This document shows, piece by piece, positions 61,501 to 64,000 of a DNA stretch of 64,000 bases. Each line of letters starts with the position of its first letter. Position 1 is the stretch's first letter. Made by a program: the position numbers and the translations under genes. The notes under the pieces are model-generated. The model made no database searches, had not been told where the DNA came from, and was given only the letters and a program-made list of their open reading frames with translations. Source of the stretch: Closterium sp. NIES-65 (Eukaryota > Streptophyta > Zygnematophyceae > Desmidiales > Closteriaceae); the NCBI GenBank assembly GCA_948144175.1, contig CANXME010002659.1, positions 99,769-163,768 of the forward strand, in the 5' to 3' direction.

Positions 61501-64000
61501 TATGCGCTTCTGAGATTTCTCAAAACGTGCTTTCAGCACCAAGGCCTGATATAGAAATCCCCTAATCCTCATGAGTCTTCCCTACCCCTCCCACCTTTCC
61601 CTCCCCCTCTGCTTCTTATCTTCTCCCTCCCTGGCTCAGATGCTGAGCAACGGGCCGGTGGTTATATCCGCTCCGCGTGGTTTTTGAGGCGCCTCAAAAA
61701 TCACCTCACTGCAGTGCAGGCCTGCATGATCCCAGCTGTAGCAACGGGCCGGTGGTACATCCGCTTCGCATGATGCCAACACCCTGGGGTCCACTCACGT
61801 TGCTTACAGCTGGTGGCGAAGAAAAGAGCTCATTTGCTGCACTACTATTGTTTAATATGCCTCCTCCGCTCTCCGCCCCGCACTCCTCCCCATCTCCCCT
61901 CCTTCAGATGCTGAGCTACGGGCTGGTGGTGGATCCCACGATGCCAACGCCCTGGTGGGGGGATGAAGTGGGCGCTTCTGCGTCCTTGCATTCTCACCTC
62001 TGCCACGTTCTCCTGTCTCCTGTTCCTTGCATTCTCGCAATCTGTTCAGATGCTGAGCAACGGGCTGGTGGTGGACCCTCACGATGCCAATGCACTTTCA
62101 TCCGCGTTGCTACAGCTGGTGGCGGACAGGGCGCTGTGGACAGATTGCCGCAAGTCAGCTCTGGCCAACATTCACAAGTACTCCTGGCCGCAGGTGGGTG
62201 CAAATGGGTGTAGGTGGGGTCTGGCCGCAGGTGGGTGGTCTGGCCGCAGGTGGTGCATGGTCGGTTATGTAGGCGCATCAACAGAGTTTCCAGGCGCTGC
62301 TACAGCTGGTGGCGGATGGGGCGCTGTGGACGATGCCGCAATCTGCTCTCGCCAACATCCACAGGTTTTCGTGGCTGCAGGTGGGTTGTCTGGACGCTCT
62401 GTTTCGTAGGCACGTCAGGTGAGTTACTCAGGCGTTGCTGCAGCTGGTGGTGGCAGAGCCTTTGGACTGATTGCCACAAGTCAGCACTGGCCAACATTCA
62501 GAAGTACTCTTGGCCGCAGGTGGGTGGAAGTGGGTGTGTGTTGGTGTTTGCTGGTGGGTGTATGTCTCTCAGGTGTATCATCACTCCCCTTCTCCCTTTC
62601 CCCCTTTCCTTCCCGCTTCTCCTCCCCTACCTCCCCCAACTCGACTCTCCGAATTTCATCTTTCTTCCCTTCTGCTCCACTTCACCCCTCGCCCCTTCCC
62701 CTCTCACCCCCCTCTTTTCCTACCCCTCCTCCCAAGCAGCACTGCGCCTCACTCCTGACCCGTGTGGCCCAGTCGCGTCTGCGCCACCCAGTGTGGAGGG
62801 CAGCAGCAGCACTCTTCGACCAGGTCGCTGCCTCTGCTACCGAGCAATCCACATCTCCTCTTCCCCTTCACCCCTTGCCCCTTATTTCCAACAGCACTGC
62901 GCGTCACTCCTCACCCGAGTCGCCCAGTCGCGTCTGCGCCACCCAGTGTGGAGGGCAGCAGCACTCTTCGACCAGGTCGCTGCTGCCGCCTCTTCAGTCA
63001 CCACTACCGGCCTCCAATCCCTATGACTTGTCCTCTTCCACTTCTCCATTTCCCCCTCCCCACCACCCTCTACAGCACTGCGCCTCTCTGTTAACCCGAG
63101 TGGCCCAGTCGCGTCTGCGCCACCCAGTGTGGAGGGCAGCAGCACTCTTCGATCAGGTCGCAGCCGCCACCTCCTCCACCCACCCCTCCACCGGCCTGCA
63201 CTCCGAATCCCTCCGGGACATTCAAGACCTCTCCCTGCGCCTCTCCTTCGACGGCAAGTTCTGGGGCGGAGGGTCCTTCCAAGGAGGCTCTATGGATCTC
63301 TCTTTCATGCTCGATAACCTCGGGGTTATCCGGCCCGACGGCCGGTCCGCTAGTGGTTACGCGGCTGAGCCTTCTCATGCTGCTGCTGGTGGTTTTGGTG
63401 GTTCTGGTGGTCTTGGTGGGGGGGAGGGGCTGGGAGAAGGAGCAGCGTTGGGGATTCACAACAGGCTGGGGAATTACTCGTTTACTGGGGGTATGGGGTC
63501 AGAGAGTGTTGGGCGGTACCGAGAAGGGGTGGGCGGGTCGGGGCGGCTGCAGGGGATGCAGGAGGAAGGGGAGGACGGAGGAGCAGGAGGAGCAGGAGCA
63601 GGGGAGAAAGGGTCAGCAGCAGGAGCAGCAGCAGCAGCGGCTTTCGAGGGACTCCGGCTGAGAAGGAGGCGGCGGCTGATCGTGGTTGCTGTGGATGAAT
63701 ATGATCCTGTTGGGCGGCGGGTTCGTCTGTTCTGGACTCTCTGTGCGCCGCCCTGGAGGTGGCATACCGGCACAACACGGGAACGTTAAGGGAGCGCGTT
63801 GTATGGGGTATGGGGCCGGGCGGGGAGATTGGTGTGGTGCTGGCGACAGCACTGACAGCCAGAGAGACGGTGGCAATGCTGACAGCAGCAGGAGTGGGGC
63901 TGAGGCAGCTTGATGCGTTGATAGCAGGGGGAGGGAGCGAGGTGTACTACTCTGTACCGTGCTCCACGCATCGGAACTTGGAGCAGCAGCAGCTGGGGGA
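52583..64000 (+). CDS. SPS: Sucrose-phosphate synthase, 3' end beyond window, frame disturbed
   Basis: Exons: 52583-52774, 52991-53074, 53628-53995, 54724-54787, 55034-55126, 56295-56598, 57274-57575, 58247-58339, 59355-59486, 59952-60129, 60888-60941, 61319-61380, 62050-62193, 63076 onward. The start [19 protein letters not shown] is the plant SPS N-terminus. Then [157 protein letters not shown]; the C-terminal SPP-like domain begins at [18 protein letters not shown] makes sucrose-6-phosphate from UDP-glucose and fructose-6-phosphate in the cytosol. Frame problems: an extra T at the exon 9 acceptor (59354), an extra C near 60049, a missing G near 61369 and a shift near 63715. Either the copy is decaying or the assembly has indels. 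Confidence 0.85.
52775..52990 (+). repeat. Degenerate GTCGCAC repeats in SPS intron 1
   Basis: Imperfect ~30-bp units around TGTCGCACATG and GGAAG(C/T)GTCGC fill the intron. Confidence 0.6.
53400..53500 (+). repeat. Copy of the start of SPS exon 3
   Basis: TCAG then [20 protein letters not shown], duplicated at 53628 as [20 protein letters not shown]. The frame stays open through both copies (53400-53995), so a single long exon containing both is also possible. Confidence 0.88.
53996..54510 (+). repeat. Minisatellite of an SPS exon end plus splice donor
   Basis: After exon 3 ends ATTGTCATGATCAG then GTGAGCCTTGGG, one longer copy of the exon end recurs at 54080-54147. A ~25-30 bp unit, ATTGTCATGATCAGGTGAGC plus CTTGGG with variants, then repeats about a dozen times to 54510. 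Most units retain a donor-like AG-GTGAG or AGATGAG. Confidence 0.92.
55218..56170 (+). repeat. Copies of SPS exons 5 and 6
   Basis: 55222-55305 copies the exon 5 end (CCTGGCGTACATGCC... GTGGATCTGCTTACCCACCA) fused to an exon 6 piece (55305-55350). Exon 6 copies with acceptors start at 55415, 55569, 55754 and 56011; the last two reach RDQ(H/Y)LRKEALW. The copy at 56011 lacks about eight bases in GLIAGES. The used copy is 56295-56598. Confidence 0.9.
56650..57200 (+). repeat. Three upstream copies of SPS exon 7
   Basis: CCAG then GTGCACTG(A/G)ACGT at 56653, 56780 and 57030. The second carries an extra base at GGGGGCACTC; the third keeps [20 protein letters not shown] to SLDAAELVV. All diverge at the [10 protein letters not shown] position, which only the fourth (used) copy contains. 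Confidence 0.9.
57628..57754 (+). repeat. Downstream copy of SPS exon 7 end with donor
   Basis: Repeats [20 protein letters not shown] to HGRFMPRMA with one codon changed (R to W) and donor GTGAGTATG. Confidence 0.92.
57798..57902 (+). repeat. (GAG)n microsatellite in SPS intron 7
   Basis: About 35 uninterrupted GAG/GGA triplets. Confidence 0.95.
58525..59265 (+). repeat. Upstream copies of SPS exon 9
   Basis: A decayed copy at 58535-58590 and copies at 58940, 59080 and 59209 with CAG then GT(T/G)CGCAAGTTCTGGTCCA, encoding VRKFWSN and (H/L)KP. The intact acceptors of the short copies contrast with the one-base-shifted acceptor of the only full-length copy (59355). Confidence 0.9.
58692..58817. 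repeat. 126-bp imperfect palindrome between SPS exon 9 copies
   Basis: Arms beginning TGCGTTCATCTC and ending GAGATGAACGCA pair along most of their length around a centre containing CATATGCGAATTC-like sequence (TGTGAATTCGCA). Resembles a foldback MITE. It sits between the decayed copy at 58535 and the next copy at 58940. Confidence 0.88.
59563..59617 (+). repeat. Copy-palindrome-copy unit, core GCGC (SPS intron 9)
   Basis: CGACTGTGATAAGTTT and CGACTACTGATAACTTT flank the perfect 20-bp palindrome TTTTTGAGGCGCCTCAAAAA at 59580-59599. Confidence 0.9.
60225..60338 (+). repeat. Second copy of SPS exon 10, 3' half
   Basis: Encodes [16 protein letters not shown], then, through one deleted and one inserted base, STTSRL in place of KHHKQA, and regains the frame as [13 protein letters not shown] with donor GTGAGCAG. 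It lacks the extra C that breaks the first copy. Confidence 0.88.
60504..60645 (+). repeat. Copy-palindrome-copy unit, core ACGT (SPS intron 10)
   Basis: 40-bp copies at 60504-60543 and 60580-60619 (two mismatches), themselves fragments of exon 10 (CAAGCAGGCTGAAGTGCCGG), flank the perfect 22-bp palindrome at 60545-60566, centre TTTTGAGACGTCTCAAAA. The right copy continues to a full exon-10-like end with donor near 60645. Confidence 0.95.
60770..60816 (+). repeat. Decayed copy of SPS exon 11
   Basis: TGCGTTTGTGAACCCAGCAC parallels GGCGTGTTTGTGAACCCAGC of the used exon at 60888; it soon meets a stop. Confidence 0.8.
61640..61960 (+). repeat. Exon 13 copies of SPS with GCGC palindrome
   Basis: Copies at 61640-61680 (with acceptor), 61741-61775 and 61909-61960 (with acceptor; [11 protein letters not shown]). 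Between the first two lies the perfect palindrome TTTTTGAGGCGCCTCAAAAA at 61681-61700. Confidence 0.92.
62297..62521 (+). repeat. Two downstream copies of SPS exon 13 end
   Basis: 62297-62380 and 62434-62520 repeat LLQLVAD to SWPQ with indels; both keep GCAG then GTGGGT donors. Confidence 0.9.
62739..63005 (+). repeat. Two upstream copies of SPS exon 14 start
   Basis: GCAG and ACAG acceptors before 62740 and 62895, each then encoding [20 protein letters not shown] and AAALFDQVA. The third copy at 63076 runs on into the rest of the gene. Confidence 0.93.

Noticed and set aside
39543-61700. The palindromes as cloning or adaptor artefacts (cores look like SalI, EcoRI, NarI and AatII sites)
   Set aside because: Flanking copies are diverged by substitutions and indels, several palindromes are decayed or extended into local sequence, and one is in frame in coding sequence.

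Overview
The window is nuclear DNA of a GC-rich, intron-bearing eukaryote of the green lineage, most likely a streptophyte alga or an early-diverging land plant. The evidence is a plant-type sucrose-phosphate synthase (SPS) gene, GT-AG introns, and Ty1/copia elements primed from initiator tRNA-Met (primer site TGGTATCAGAGC). I cannot name the species. All three host genes lie on the + strand.

Layout. 1-2515 is the 3' end of a VPS33 gene, a Sec1/Munc18-family subunit of the HOPS/CORVET vacuolar tethering complexes. 2945-34138 is a stack of nested copia elements. An old minus-strand relic, Z, was hit by element A (6070-30374). A was hit by B (11587-21384) and, in its 3' LTR, by minus-strand D (22820-30344). 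C sits inside B. A separate, internally deleted element E occupies 30799-34138. Target duplications flanking A, B, D and E prove the nesting order. 34341-34687 is a miniature LTR element (TRIM) carrying tRNA-like Pol III boxes, and 35163-36417 is a 1.26 kb non-coding LTR element. 39285-51001 is a ten-exon MORC-family GHKL ATPase gene with a CW zinc finger; its spliced frame is intact over 1598 codons. 52583 to the window end is an SPS gene, complete at the N-terminus but with several single-base frame problems.

The striking feature is how the host genes are built. Almost every exon of MORC and SPS, and two exons of VPS33, is accompanied by one to five partial, diverged copies lying in the adjacent introns. 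In many cases a short perfect palindrome of the form TTTTGAG-NNNN-CTCAAAA sits exactly between two copies of the duplicated segment. The four core bases are themselves self-complementary (TCGA, AATT, GCGC or ACGT). The copy-palindrome-copy arrangement recurs at more than a dozen independent places in all three genes, once inside MORC coding sequence, and I saw none inside the copia elements. Twice the unit has amplified: nine 89-bp units across a VPS33 exon/intron junction, and a 113-bp array over a MORC exon. I regard this as the best candidate for an undescribed process: either a tiny palindromic mobile element that makes long, variable target duplications, or a palindromic scar of segmental duplication.

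The three host genes have unrelated jobs (membrane tethering, chromatin or gene silencing, sucrose synthesis) and show no functional link beyond adjacency and the shared exon-duplication habit.
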